This document shows, piece after piece, positions 16,156 to 25,830 of a DNA stretch of 64,000 bases; the stretch's first letter is position 1, and every line of letters starts with the position of its first letter. Both the position numbers and the translations under genes were made by a program. Location of the stretch: positions 93,705 to 157,704 of the forward strand of contig NZ_JAAGVY010000007.1 in NCBI RefSeq assembly GCF_010686655.1. Reading direction: 5' to 3'. This DNA is from Cryomorpha ignava. GTDB lineage: Bacteria; Bacteroidota; Bacteroidia; Flavobacteriales_D; Cryomorphaceae. A model generated the notes under the pieces. That model was not told the DNA's origin. It ran no database searches and saw only the letters and a list, made by a program, of their open reading frames with translations.

Positions 16156-16764
16156 CTATGACATCGAATTCTTATACATAGTAAAGAATAAGAAAGGTAA
16201 GAATCCAAAGGCGAAAAGAAAAGTTCCCAATACTAGAAGTATATTTGCTCCCTGCAAATGAAAGAACTTAAACAAGATTGAAATTCCTATAATCGCTACA
16301 GAGGAAAAACCCAATATAAATTTCATTTTCTCAGTCAATGTTCGAGAAATTGCTACTTTATAGCGATCCAAAGCTAGGAGTGGCATGAACACCAAAAACA
16401 ACAGAACAAGGCCTGTAATAGATAGCACATTGGCCAAAGGATAATGAAGTAGTTTAAAGGTAATGCCAATAGTTAAAATTAATGCACCGATAAATCCGAT
16501 GCTGTACATGAGCTTTTTCATAATAATGATACGGTTTGAGTTAAGTAAAAAAAGAGTACGATTTTCTAATTGCTTTAAGCCATGCGGCGCGAGGTCATTT
16601 ATGGCTTCATTTAAAAGTTGATCAAAGGACTTTCCTCTTCCGTGTTGGGTTTCTATTACGCAACATAGATGATCAACAATATCGTTTTGTAAAGACTCCA
16701 TGCCAACGCCTGCAGTCTTTACTGTGTTATAGACATATTCTTCCTGTTCAACAGTGAGTTTCAT
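16156..16764 (-). CDS. Multi-span membrane protein partnered with PadR regulator
   Basis: 202 residues. An N-terminal soluble helical part (about 1-75, including DIVDHLCCVIETQHGRGKSF, resembling the HAAS-like domains found in PadR partner proteins) precedes four hydrophobic segments between about 85 and 200. It overlaps the PadR gene by 4 bases (16761-16764) and is surely co-transcribed. PadR-membrane protein pairs of this layout are common; the partner is usually an envelope-stress or transport-related protein. Exact function unknown. Confidence 0.7.
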   Translation of the reverse strand: MKLTVEQEEYVYNTVKTAGVGMESLQNDIVDHLCCVIETQHGRGKSFDQLLNEAINDLAPHGLKQLENRTLFLLNSNRIIIMKKLMYSIGFIGALILTIGITFKLLHYPLANVLSITGLVLLFLVFMPLLALDRYKVAISRTLTEKMKFILGFSSVAIIGISILFKFFHLQGANILLVLGTFLFAFGFLPFLFFTMYKNSMS

Positions 16765-17099
16765 GCAAACTTTGTTTCGTTAAATACCAGTACATTCAGC
16801 GTAGCCATAAAGTCCTTTAGCTCCTTCAGGTATGTTATTTTTTCTTCATTTCCTTTGGGAGTAAGGGTATAATACTTTCGCACCCGTTTGCCAATGTACT
16901 CTTCTTCAAAAGTGACTAGCCCGTCTTTGGTCATTTTCTGCAAAGCGGGATACAATGAGCCGTCTTTCAGCAATACCTTGTCATCAGACAGCTCCTTCAC
17001 AATTTGAGAAATTTCATATCCATACATTCTCTTATTTTCCGATAGTAGATTAAGAATAATGGCTGATAAGGTACCTTTTAATAGTTCTTTTGAATACAT
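16761..17099 (-). CDS. PadR-family transcriptional regulator
   Basis: 112 residues from the ATG at 17099 (MYSKELLKGTLSAIIL); a longer frame to 17195 has poor protein sequence. The winged-helix PadR pattern is plain: LLKGTLSAIILNLL, YGYEISQIVKELS, GSLYPALQKMTKDGLV and GKRVRKYYTLTPKG. It binds DNA as a dimer, usually repressing its own operon until an effector binds. An inverted repeat at 17122-17146 overlaps a -7 element and is the likely operator. Confidence 0.92.
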   Translation of the reverse strand: MYSKELLKGTLSAIILNLLSENKRMYGYEISQIVKELSDDKVLLKDGSLYPALQKMTKDGLVTFEEEYIGKRVRKYYTLTPKGNEEKITYLKELKDFMATLNVLVFNETKFA

Positions 17100-17121
17100 A
17101 GGACAAATATATATAGAATAG

Positions 17122-17146
17122 TAATACATCACAAATCTATGTATTA
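17122..17146. promoter_or_regulatory. PadR operator overlapping the padR promoter
   Basis: Perfect 8-bp inverted repeat TAATACAT - 9 bases - ATGTATTA, the ATGT/ACAT symmetry recognised by PadR proteins. On the minus strand TAGATTTG (17132-17139), a full -7 match, lies within it, about 33 bases before the start codon. Suggests autoregulation. Confidence 0.6.
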
Positions 17147-17263
17147 TATTTTTCAGAATATTTAACTTTGAAATGAATAAATCATTGAAAAACAAACTGT
17201 TAAATAAAATTGTTAATTCGATAATAAAATTTGATATGGGAATCGATTGATTGAATTTGTATT

Positions 17264-18583
17264 CTATCGCAAAACAACCAATCGCTCAGTATCCAGCTTA
17301 AGCAAGAAAAAGAGTAAAATGGTAAAGCCCCAAAGCGATGACCCTCCGTAGCTGAAAAAGGGAAGCGGAATGCCGATAACGGGAGCCAAACCTATGGCCA
17401 TACCTACATTTATAAGCAGGTGCATGAAGAATATACAAGCTACTGAATAACCGTAAATCCGGGTAAAATTAGATCGTTGCCTTTCAGCGATAAAAATTAG
17501 CCGCAGCATGAGCGTTACAAAAACAGCTATTACAAATGTGCTTCCCAAAAAACCCCACTCTTCGCCAATAGTGCAAAAGATAAAATCTGTGCTCTGCATG
17601 GGCACATACTTAAATTTGGTGAGCGTACCATCTAAATATCCTTTTCCTGAAAAACCGCCCGAACCGATAGCCGTTTTAGATTGCTTTACATTGTATCCCG
17701 CACCTTGCGGATCTTCGGCGAGACCAAGCAAAATGTTGATTCTGATTTTTTGGTGCGGCTCTAAAACATTTTCGAAAACCTGATCTAAGGTTCCTATAAA
17801 GAGCAGGCTGCCGGCCACTGTTCCTATTAAGAGTAAATAGTTTCTTCGGCGAAAGCGTGGAAGTACAAAGCGCCTGATGCCAAAGAAAATCAGCACGGCA
17901 GCAATCACCAGGAATATCATTAGAAAATAATGACCCGGTAGTTCAAGCCCAAAATACGATAGGGTAGTGGCTTTGAGCACGAGAGAGAGCACAGCCAGCA
18001 CAATCGCTAAAAGCCCTAGTAGCAAAATATTTCCCGAAAGGCCTTCACGATACATTACAAAAATATAGGCCGTAAATACAAGGACAGTTCCTGTATCTGG
18101 CTGAAGCATAATAAGAAGAGTAGGGAGTATGAGAATTGCTACCGCTGTAAGCTTGGTCTTAAAATCGACGATTTTAATATTGACCTGGCTGAGGTAATAG
18201 GCCAGCATAAGGCTTATACCGAGCTTTGAAAACTCACTTGGTTGAATACCAAAGCTTCCAAAACCAAACCACGCCTTTGCTCCATTTACTTCTTTCCCAA
18301 AAATGAGTACCAGAACCAGCAATAAGGTTGTTATCCCATAAATAACAGGTGATGCCCGCCTGATAAACTCTCCGTCAAAAAGCATAATTAAGAAAGCGAG
18401 CACACAGGCTGTGATTATCCAGATAAACTGTTTTCCATATTCTTGCGAGGCATCAAACATAGACTGATGGTCTGCATTATAGCTGGCAGAATAAATATTA
18501 AACCAGCCCATAAGCATTAAGCCCACGTAAAGCAATACGGTGAACCAATCCAAATTTCTAAGTACGTTTCCTTTTCTGTGCAT
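17264..18583 (-). CDS. rodA: Peptidoglycan glycosyltransferase RodA
   Basis: 439 residues, SEDS family, about ten transmembrane segments. Polymerises glycan strands during cell elongation, working with the class B PBP encoded directly upstream. Family features: GWFNIYSAS near the N-terminus, KAWFGFGSFGIQPSEFSKLG (conserved QPSE), large extracellular segment, and the C-terminal PVIGIPLPFFSYGGSS. Starts 1 base after the PBP2 gene ends; last gene of the purH-mre operon. Confidence 0.96.
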   Translation of the reverse strand: MHRKGNVLRNLDWFTVLLYVGLMLMGWFNIYSASYNADHQSMFDASQEYGKQFIWIITACVLAFLIMLFDGEFIRRASPVIYGITTLLLVLVLIFGKEVNGAKAWFGFGSFGIQPSEFSKLGISLMLAYYLSQVNIKIVDFKTKLTAVAILILPTLLIMLQPDTGTVLVFTAYIFVMYREGLSGNILLLGLLAIVLAVLSLVLKATTLSYFGLELPGHYFLMIFLVIAAVLIFFGIRRFVLPRFRRRNYLLLIGTVAGSLLFIGTLDQVFENVLEPHQKIRINILLGLAEDPQGAGYNVKQSKTAIGSGGFSGKGYLDGTLTKFKYVPMQSTDFIFCTIGEEWGFLGSTFVIAVFVTLMLRLIFIAERQRSNFTRIYGYSVACIFFMHLLINVGMAIGLAPVIGIPLPFFSYGGSSLWGFTILLFFLLKLDTERLVVLR

Positions 18584-18584
18584 A

Positions 18585-20393
18585 TTAATGATTATGGAGC
18601 AGGTCTGCCTCGAGCATTCTTGTTTCTATTCTCGGGCGAGTTATCGTATCGGTAAGATATTGTTCAATCATTAGGCTCGTAATTGGCGCAGCCCATGTAG
18701 ATCCAAAACCTACGTTTTCTACATATACGGCTATAGCAATTTTAGGGTCATCTTTTGGCGCGAAAGCTATAAATATCGAATGGTCTTTTCCATGCGGATT
18801 CTGTGCAGTTCCCGTCTTTCCGCATACTTCTATATCTTTACTAAAACGCACCCCCCTTCCGGTTCCAGATTCTATTACGCGGTACATTCCTTCTATTACC
18901 ATTTCAAAATTTTCTTTCGAAATTCCGGTTACGTGTTTCTGGGTGTAAATACTGTCGGTAATTGCTTCGCCATCTATTTCTTTGATTACGTGCGGAGTAT
19001 AATACCAGCCACGATTTGCAATAGCCGCCGTAAAATTGGCCACTTGCAATGGAGTAATCCCGAGTTCTCCCTGCCCAATTGCGAGAGAAATAACGGTATG
19101 AGCATTCCATCTGTTTCTTCCGTAAAACTTGTCGTAATAGGTAGAGGCGGGAACAAATCCACTTACCTCGCTCGTCATATCTACCATAAGTCTCGATCCG
19201 AGGCCAAACTTGGCTAAGTGTTCTCGCCATATCGTATAGCCTTCTTCGCTGGTGGGATACTTGTCGAGTATTCGCTTGAATACGTTGCAGTAATAAGCAT
19301 TGCAACTTGTCTGAATAGAAAAGAGTAAGCTTACGGGCGATGCATGGGCATGGCATCCCAACCTTCTACCCGCATAATAATAGCCACCGTGGCACGAGAA
19401 AGATGTGTTTTCGTCAATTACTTTTTCGTCGAGTCCTATTAAACCTTGTAAAAGTTTGAAAGTGGAGCCTGGCGGATACCGCGCCATCAATGCCCGGTTG
19501 AATAAGGGTTTTAAGGTATCTTCGCTCAATGCCTTATAGTTTTTTCCGCGTACGCGACCCACCAAAAGGTTTGGGTCATAATTTGGATTGGTAATCAAAC
19601 AAAGAATTTCTCCCGTGGCGGGCTCAATTGCCACAATACTTCCGCGTTTGTTTTTCATCAGCTTTTCGCCATAAGCCTGCAGCTGAAGATCAAGGCTAGA
19701 TGTTAAATTTTTTCCCACTGTAGCTAACGTATCATATTGTCCGTCGGCAAAGCTTCCCTGCTCATTGTTGTGTACATCTACCAGCACCAATCTCTTTCCG
19801 CGTTTGCCGCGAAGAGGTTCTTCGTAAATACTTTCTATTCCATTGGCACCAATGTAATCTCCGCGTTGGTAGTAATTGTTTTTCTCAATTATCGAAGGCG
19901 TTACTTCGCTTACGTAACCCATGGTGTGAGCGGCTATAGGTTCGGGATAATAGCGAAGTGTACGCGGCTGCCCGTAAAAGCCAGGAAACCGATATAGATT
20001 TTCAGCAATATCAACATATAGCGCAGCAGGTATTTGCTTGGCAAATGCGGTGGGCTTATATCTGCTGTATTTTCGGGCAGCGTTGATTTTGGCATTAAAT
20101 TCTGCGGTGTCTATTTCCAGAAGCGCACAGAAAGCTAGCGTATCAATATTTTTCATATCGCGCGGTATCACCATCAGGTCATACACTGCCGTATTTGACA
20201 CGAGCAGCTCGCCATTTCTATCGTAAATAAGACCCCTTGCGGGATATTCTGTTATAACCCGCTCTGAAGCACTTGCCGCCATAACTTTCCATTCCTCATC
20301 TACTACCTGAAGAAAAAATAGGCGCAGGGAAAAGATGAGGCCTATGGTGATAAAGATTATGACAATTACAAATTTTCTGTCACTCAGATTCAT
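18585..20393 (-). CDS. mrdA: Penicillin-binding protein 2 (elongation transpeptidase)
   Basis: 602 residues. N-terminal membrane anchor (8-30), dimerisation domain, then transpeptidase with SxxK at STFK (310-313), SxN at SCN, and the KTGTAQ motif in the last fifth of the protein. Cross-links peptidoglycan during elongation with RodA and the MreBCD scaffold. Overlaps mreD by 4 bases and abuts rodA. All catalytic motifs intact. Confidence 0.96.
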   Translation of the reverse strand: MNLSDRKFVIVIIFITIGLIFSLRLFFLQVVDEEWKVMAASASERVITEYPARGLIYDRNGELLVSNTAVYDLMVIPRDMKNIDTLAFCALLEIDTAEFNAKINAARKYSRYKPTAFAKQIPAALYVDIAENLYRFPGFYGQPRTLRYYPEPIAAHTMGYVSEVTPSIIEKNNYYQRGDYIGANGIESIYEEPLRGKRGKRLVLVDVHNNEQGSFADGQYDTLATVGKNLTSSLDLQLQAYGEKLMKNKRGSIVAIEPATGEILCLITNPNYDPNLLVGRVRGKNYKALSEDTLKPLFNRALMARYPPGSTFKLLQGLIGLDEKVIDENTSFSCHGGYYYAGRRLGCHAHASPVSLLFSIQTSCNAYYCNVFKRILDKYPTSEEGYTIWREHLAKFGLGSRLMVDMTSEVSGFVPASTYYDKFYGRNRWNAHTVISLAIGQGELGITPLQVANFTAAIANRGWYYTPHVIKEIDGEAITDSIYTQKHVTGISKENFEMVIEGMYRVIESGTGRGVRFSKDIEVCGKTGTAQNPHGKDHSIFIAFAPKDDPKIAIAVYVENVGFGSTWAAPITSLMIEQYLTDTITRPRIETRMLEADLLHNH

Positions 20394-20917
20394 ATCTGTC
20401 TTGATGACCTTTTGGTCACTATAAAGTATTGACTAATAATGGTTAAGAGCAAGGTGAAGATTGTGCTCAATACGACGCGCAAAAAGGTATTAAAAAACCC
20501 TTTGAACGAATATACCTCAACGAAAAATAACCATAAATGGTGTATGAGAATTAAAACTGCGGCATATTTTATAAACCAGGTTAGTCCAAAATCTTGAATT
20601 CCCGGTCTCTGGCCGTATTCATATCCGTCGCGCGGTGCAATTCCTTTTAGGTATAGCGGGCGAATGTATGCAATCAGAACACAAGCTGATGCGTGAATAC
20701 CCAGCGTATTTGTAAACATATCTATAGTGAGGCCAAGCACCAAACCGATAAGAAGCTCAAGCCAGCGTGGCGTTTCCAGAGGCAGCATAAGCAAAAACAG
20801 AATATATAAATAAGGGATTGCCATTCCCTGCCAAAGGTTTACCTCGTTTAGAATTAATCCTTGAAGCAAAACAAGAAATACAAATCGACCGATATTTTTT
20901 AGAATCTCACTGGCCAT
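20390..20917 (-). CDS. mreD: Rod shape-determining protein MreD
   Basis: 175 residues, five or so transmembrane helices, inner membrane. The sequence family is poorly conserved; identification rests on hydrophobic profile, length and its place between mreC (11-base overlap) and PBP2 (4-base overlap). The LLIGLVLGLTIDMFTNTLGIHA segment fits the MreD family. Confidence 0.9.
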   Translation of the reverse strand: MASEILKNIGRFVFLVLLQGLILNEVNLWQGMAIPYLYILFLLMLPLETPRWLELLIGLVLGLTIDMFTNTLGIHASACVLIAYIRPLYLKGIAPRDGYEYGQRPGIQDFGLTWFIKYAAVLILIHHLWLFFVEVYSFKGFFNTFLRVVLSTIFTLLLTIISQYFIVTKRSSRQI

Positions 20918-21743
20918 CTTCTTCTGTTGTTGCTTCTATTTCGAGTTGCTCTTCTTTGAGCAGGTTTTCAACGACATATACATAGCGAATCTTGCTAAAG
21001 TCATTGAAAAGTTCAATGCGTATTTTGTGAAAATTAGTTCCCTCCTTGGCTTCTACATCGCTAACGATCCCCACGCTTATACCGCGCGGATATATGGCTG
21101 AAGAGCCTCTTGTAATAATAGTATCGCCTATATGGACGTCGGCATGTCGAGGTACATCATTCAGGTATGCATAGCGAAAATCTCTACCATCCCAGCGAAG
21201 TAATCCGAAATTTCCGGTACGCTGAAGCTCCGCACTTGCAGTAAACTTTAGGTTTATGATGGGCAAAACGGTGCTAAAATGCTCTGACACATCCTTTACC
21301 ACACCAACGAGGCCTCGTTTATTCACCACACCCATTTCCGGTTTTAAACCTTCTACCCTGCCCTTGTTAATGGTAAGGTAATTGAGTTGCTTATTGATAG
21401 AACTGTTAACTACCTGTGCAGATTTTGATCGGTATTTTCGCTCGCGCAATGTATCGTTGATCATTACAAAATGATCATTTACGTTAACAAAATTACTCTT
21501 GAGTCTATTGCGTAGTTCTTCGTTTTCAGCAGAGAGTTCGTCGTTTTCTCGCTGCAATTCAATATATTCAGTAACATTTCCTTTCCATTTATAAATCGTT
21601 CCAATCAATCTGTTTGACGAATTTACAAAGCTGGCCTCATGGAATGAGTTATTTTTATAAATCATCCAAAAGCACAAGACCTGAAGCCCAAGAAAAAACA
21701 GGAAAATGTGGTATTTAACCAGGAATTGGATAAAATTCCGCAT
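20907..21743 (-). CDS. mreC: Rod shape-determining protein MreC
   Basis: 278 residues. A membrane anchor (about 12-28) is followed by a coiled coil (YIELQRENDELSAENEELRNRL) and the beta-domain typical of MreC (NKGRVEGLKPEMGVVNKRGLVG, then GSSAIYPRGISVGIVSD). Links the cytoplasmic MreB filaments to the periplasmic wall enzymes. 21 bases downstream of mreB. Confidence 0.96.
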   Translation of the reverse strand: MRNFIQFLVKYHIFLFFLGLQVLCFWMIYKNNSFHEASFVNSSNRLIGTIYKWKGNVTEYIELQRENDELSAENEELRNRLKSNFVNVNDHFVMINDTLRERKYRSKSAQVVNSSINKQLNYLTINKGRVEGLKPEMGVVNKRGLVGVVKDVSEHFSTVLPIINLKFTASAELQRTGNFGLLRWDGRDFRYAYLNDVPRHADVHIGDTIITRGSSAIYPRGISVGIVSDVEAKEGTNFHKIRIELFNDFSKIRYVYVVENLLKEEQLEIEATTEEDGQ

Positions 21744-21764
21744 TGGGCTTTAATGATTAAAAGG

Positions 21765-22790
21765 TTAGTCGCGCATAAGAAATTGGAAGCGATCAATATT
21801 TTTAAGGGCTATTCCCGTACCTCTCGCAACAGCCCTAAGGGGGTCTTCAGCAATATGTACAGGTAATTTAGTTTTCAATGAAATCCTTTTGTCCAAACCG
21901 CGCAGCATAGACCCTCCGCCGGCAAGGTATATTCCTGTGCGGTAAATATCTGCCGATAGCTCGGGTGGTGTTTGTTCCAATGCGCTCAAAATTGCTTCTT
22001 CTATTTTTGAAATGGACTTGTCAAGAGCGTGCGCTATTTCGGTATATGAAACATGGATTTCTTTTGGAATACCAGTCATAAGGTCTCTACCGCGTACGGC
22101 AAAATCTTCCGGTGGATCTTCCAAATCGGTTATTGCAGCACCCACCTCGATTTTAATCTGCTCGGCTGTGCGTTCTCCAACCAAAATATTGTGCTGGCGA
22201 CGCATATATTCTTCAATATCGCTTGTAAACTCATCACCGGCGACGCGTATATTTTTATCGCAAACTATACCGCCAAGGGCAATTACAGCTATCTCGCTAG
22301 TACCACCACCTATGTCAATAATCATATTTCCCATAGGCTCTTCCACATCTATGCCAATACCAATTGCGGCAGCCATAGGTTCGTGAATAAGGTACACGTC
22401 TTTTGCACCAGCGTGCTCTGCCGAGTCGCGAACGGCTCGTTTTTCTACTTCAGTGATACCAGATGGAATACAAATGACCATCCGCAAAGAAGGGGTGAAG
22501 AAAGATTTTCCGGGTTTAATCATTTTGATCATTCCGCGTATCATGGCTTCAGCAGCCTGAAAGTCGGCAATGACACCATCTTTCAATGGCCTCACTGTCT
22601 TGATGTTTTCGTGGGTTTTGCCGTGCATTTGTTGCGCCATACGGCCAATGGCAATAATTTTACCAGTGGTTCTGTCTATGGCTACAATAGAAGGTTCGTC
22701 AACTACAACCTTGTCGTTGTAAATTATTAAGGTATTCGCCGTTCCAAGGTCAATGGCGATTTCCTGGGTAAAAAAGTTAAAGAGGCCCAT
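21765..22790 (-). CDS. mreB: Rod shape-determining actin homologue MreB
   Basis: 341 residues. Actin-fold ATPase forming membrane-attached filaments that guide elongation. Visible: DLGTANTLIY phosphate-1 loop, DIGGGTSEIAVI phosphate-2 loop, AGGGSMLRGLD adenosine motif, and an N-terminal amphipathic start (MGLFNFFTQ). 21 bases downstream of purH and 21 upstream of mreC. Confidence 0.97.
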   Translation of the reverse strand: MGLFNFFTQEIAIDLGTANTLIIYNDKVVVDEPSIVAIDRTTGKIIAIGRMAQQMHGKTHENIKTVRPLKDGVIADFQAAEAMIRGMIKMIKPGKSFFTPSLRMVICIPSGITEVEKRAVRDSAEHAGAKDVYLIHEPMAAAIGIGIDVEEPMGNMIIDIGGGTSEIAVIALGGIVCDKNIRVAGDEFTSDIEEYMRRQHNILVGERTAEQIKIEVGAAITDLEDPPEDFAVRGRDLMTGIPKEIHVSYTEIAHALDKSISKIEEAILSALEQTPPELSADIYRTGIYLAGGGSMLRGLDKRISLKTKLPVHIAEDPLRAVARGTGIALKNIDRFQFLMRD

Positions 22791-22811
22791 GTGTGAATTT
22801 CGTTGCTAAAA

Positions 22812-24335
22812 TTAGTGCTTAAAATGTCTTGTACCAGTAAATACCATTGCAATTCCATTTTCGTTACAATAATCAATAGAAAGTTTATCTTTTATTGATC
22901 CACCGGGTTGAATTACCGCATTTACTCCTTCTTTACCGGCTATTTCTACACAATCGGGGAAGGGAAAAAACGCATCTGATGCCATAACGGAATCTTTCAG
23001 GTCAAAGCCAAAATGTTTTGCTTTGATAATGGCTTGCATAAGCGCGTCTACACGCGATGTTTGACCGGTTCCGCTAGCGAGTAACTGGTTGTTTTTGGCA
23101 AGCACAATTGTATTCGATTTAGTGTGTTTGCAGATTTTGGAAGCAAATTCCAAATCAAGCAATTGCGCATCGGTCGGCTTTTTGTTCGTTACAAATTCAA
23201 AACCAGCTTTCTGATCTGTCTCACCATCTTTTTCTTGCCAAAGTACGCCGTTCAATGCTGTACGCAAGGTGATGGAAGGAAACTCACTTTCTATTTGAAC
23301 CAGGATAATTCGATTCTTTTTTGATTTTAGTAGCTCCAGAGCTTCCTCATCATATCCCGGGGCAATGACCACTTCGCAAAAAAGCTTGTTGATTGCTGAG
23401 GCTGTTTCGGCATCAATTTTCCTATTGGAAATAAGTACTCCTCCAAAAGCAGATGTAGGATCGCCGGCTAAGGCATCTCTATAAGCATCTGCAAGTTTTT
23501 TTCGAGTTGCAACGCCGCAGGCATTGTTGTGCTTCATTACTACAAAAGTGGGGTCACTTTCGTGAAATTCGCCCATAAGCTGCACAGCTGCATCTACATC
23601 AAGCAAGTTATTGTAAGACAACTCTTTGCCGTGAAGTTGATCAAAAACTTCTTCCAAGTCACCATAAAAACGGCCTTGTTGATGCGGGTTTTCACCGTAT
23701 CGAAGCGACGTGAACTCTGACTCACTCACTTTAAGGGAAGCAGATTCTTCACCTTCCATAAAGTAGCCGTAAATCGCTGCATCGTAATGCGAACTAATAT
23801 CGAAAGCCTCGGCGGCCATCTGCTTTCGGTCTGAAAGGCTCGTGGATCCGTCATTTCCATCCAGCAAATCAAGTAAAATGTCATAATATTCCATTCCGGG
23901 AATAATCATTACATCTTTAAAATTTTTGGCGGCAGCCCTGATTAAAGAAATACCACCAATATCAATTTTCTCAATGATTTCCTGTTCGGAAGCTCCCGAA
24001 GCAAGGGTTTCTTCAAAAGGATAAAGATCTACAATCACTAAATCTATTTGCGGAATAGCGTACTCTTCTAATTGAGCAATATCGCTATCCTCTTCCCGGC
24101 GACCGAGAATGCCACCAAAGATTTTTGGATGGAGGGTTTTAACCCGTCCACCCAATATGCTGGGGTAATCTGTTAAGTCTTCAACGGCATTTACCGGAAT
24201 ATTCAATCCTCTGATAAAGTCTTCGGTTCCGCCGGTGGAGTATAGTACCACACCGAGATCATGTAATTTTTTTATAATGGGTTCAAGGTTGTCCTTGTGG
24301 TAAACAGAGATTAATGCAGATTTTATTGGTGTCAA
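22812..24335 (-). CDS. purH: Bifunctional AICAR transformylase / IMP cyclohydrolase
   Basis: 507 residues, normal length. Last two steps of IMP synthesis. N-terminal MGS-like cyclohydrolase domain (SALISVYHKDNL, YSTGGT, VKTLHPKIFGG) and C-terminal transformylase domain (RYGENPHQQGRF, KHNNACGVA, DAFFPFPD, QPGGSIKD). The start codon is TTG; no in-frame ATG is available nearby upstream. First gene of the purH-mreBCD-PBP2-rodA unit, linking nucleotide synthesis with wall elongation by co-transcription. Confidence 0.96.
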   Translation of the reverse strand: MTPIKSALISVYHKDNLEPIIKKLHDLGVVLYSTGGTEDFIRGLNIPVNAVEDLTDYPSILGGRVKTLHPKIFGGILGRREEDSDIAQLEEYAIPQIDLVIVDLYPFEETLASGASEQEIIEKIDIGGISLIRAAAKNFKDVMIIPGMEYYDILLDLLDGNDGSTSLSDRKQMAAEAFDISSHYDAAIYGYFMEGEESASLKVSESEFTSLRYGENPHQQGRFYGDLEEVFDQLHGKELSYNNLLDVDAAVQLMGEFHESDPTFVVMKHNNACGVATRKKLADAYRDALAGDPTSAFGGVLISNRKIDAETASAINKLFCEVVIAPGYDEEALELLKSKKNRIILVQIESEFPSITLRTALNGVLWQEKDGETDQKAGFEFVTNKKPTDAQLLDLEFASKICKHTKSNTIVLAKNNQLLASGTGQTSRVDALMQAIIKAKHFGFDLKDSVMASDAFFPFPDCVEIAGKEGVNAVIQPGGSIKDKLSIDYCNENGIAMVFTGTRHFKH

Positions 24336-24504
24336 GTTGCTTTTTGTTAAGGGAATATCGCATACAATGTTAACAAGAATAATTGGTTCAAAGGTGCAAT
24401 TTACTTGGCTATTCCGAAAGTTGTTGATAATTTTAACATACTGTTAATAACGGCGGTTTTTGTATTATTACACGAACGGTAGCTAAGGGTTCGATGAATG
24501 GACT

Positions 24505-24512
24505 TAATTTTG
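24505..24512 (+). promoter_or_regulatory. -7 element for the ABC permease gene
   Basis: TAATTTTG, a full match to TAnnTTTG, 28 bases before the ATG at 24541; -33 not evident. Confidence 0.4.
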
Positions 24513-24540
24513 GGATAAGCCTCCGAAGAAGATCAATAAA

Positions 24541-25800
24541 ATGAAGAAATTTTTAATCTATATTAGATTGCTGCGCGAAGGTGCAACCTTTGCCATTAGC
24601 GCACTTGTGGTCAATCGCCTGCGCACTTCGCTCTCACTTTTGGGAATTACAATAGGTATTTTTTTAATAATTTCGGTTTTCACCCTAGTTTCGAGTCTTG
24701 AAAAAAGTATCCGTAGCTCTTTTGAGACCCTTGGAGATGACTCTATTTTTATTGAAAAAATGCCTTGGGGGCCCGAAAAGGATGGGGAGTACGCCTGGTG
24801 GGAATATATGCAGCGGCCTAATGTGACTTTTAGGGAAGCACGCCAGCTCAAGGAGCGCATGAATTCGGCAAAAGCTGTTACTTTTCTAGCTTCTACATCC
24901 AGAAATCTGGAGCGGAATAAAAATAGTTCAGAAAACACCGTGATCGTCGCAGCAACTGTGGGTTTCGAAAATTTTATTTCGGTCGAAGTTGAGACCGGGC
25001 GTCTGTTTACCCCTATGGAGCTGGAGTCAACGCGGCGGGTTTGCATTTTGGGAAGTGATGTATCGAGCCGCCTTTTTGGCGAAAGCGAAGCACTGGGGCA
25101 ATCGGTCAAAATTTCCGGTTTTAGCGCAACTGTTATTGGTGTGCTTCAAAAAGCAGGGTCGGGCGTAATAGGCGGAGGTACAGATGAATGGTGTATTGTA
25201 CCGGTTGAGTTTGGCAGAATGATTATGCAGCTTGATAAGGTAAAAACTCAAATTGCACTCAAGCCAAAAGATTTGGTGAGTTTTGAGGCTCTTGAGAATG
25301 AAGTTATGCAAAATATGCGCAGCATCAGAATGTTACGCCCTACAGAAGAGCGAAACTTTGCGATCAATAAATCGAGTATGCTCAGCAATGGCCTCGACGA
25401 GCTTTTTGCGATTCTCAATATCGCCGGATTAATCATAGGCGGATTTTCTATCCTGGTAGGTGGATTTAGTATTGCCAACATCATGTTTGTATCGGTTAGA
25501 GAGCGAACAAATATTATAGGTATTCAAAAAGCTTTGGGAGCAAAGCAATGTTTTATTCTGTTTCAGTTTTTATTTGAATCTGTTGCGCTTTGTGTCTTGG
25601 GAGGCGTAATTGGTATGCTACTAATTTTTCTCGGCTCCATTCTCGCTACGGCCATCACTGGTTTTGAGGTAGTGTTAACTTTAAATAATATCTTAATCGG
25701 ACTTGCTTTTTCTGTAGGAATAGGGCTTGTATCGGGAGTAGTACCCGCTTATATGGCCGCACGCCTTGAGCCTGTGGAAGCTATGCGGTCGTCGGGGTAG
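24541..25800 (+). CDS. MacB/FtsX-type ABC transporter permease
   Basis: 419 residues. First transmembrane segment at about 36-57, a large periplasmic MacB-like core domain (LGDDSIFIEKMPWGPE to LRPTEERNF), then three C-terminal segments of the FtsX domain (IAGLIIGGFSILVGGFSIANIM, SVRERTNIIGIQKALGA, VSGVVPAYMAARLEPVEAM). Works with a LolD/MacB-type ATPase to move lipoproteins, peptides or toxic compounds. The only intact ATPase of this type in the window is 5 kb away (31117); a truncated one lies 0.6 kb downstream on the other strand. Confidence 0.92.
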   Translation: MKKFLIYIRLLREGATFAISALVVNRLRTSLSLLGITIGIFLIISVFTLVSSLEKSIRSSFETLGDDSIFIEKMPWGPEKDGEYAWWEYMQRPNVTFREARQLKERMNSAKAVTFLASTSRNLERNKNSSENTVIVAATVGFENFISVEVETGRLFTPMELESTRRVCILGSDVSSRLFGESEALGQSVKISGFSATVIGVLQKAGSGVIGGGTDEWCIVPVEFGRMIMQLDKVKTQIALKPKDLVSFEALENEVMQNMRSIRMLRPTEERNFAINKSSMLSNGLDELFAILNIAGLIIGGFSILVGGFSIANIMFVSVRERTNIIGIQKALGAKQCFILFQFLFESVALCVLGGVIGMLLIFLGSILATAITGFEVVLTLNNILIGLAFSVGIGLVSGVVPAYMAARLEPVEAMRSSG

Positions 25801-25830
25801 CTATCTATCGTTCTACTTGAGTGGTTTTTG

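Noticed and set aside
22053..22730. 225-codon plus-strand ORF opposite mreB
   Set aside because: Exactly antisense to strongly conserved mreB; composition (many Asn, His, Phe, Tyr) is typical of a shadow frame.
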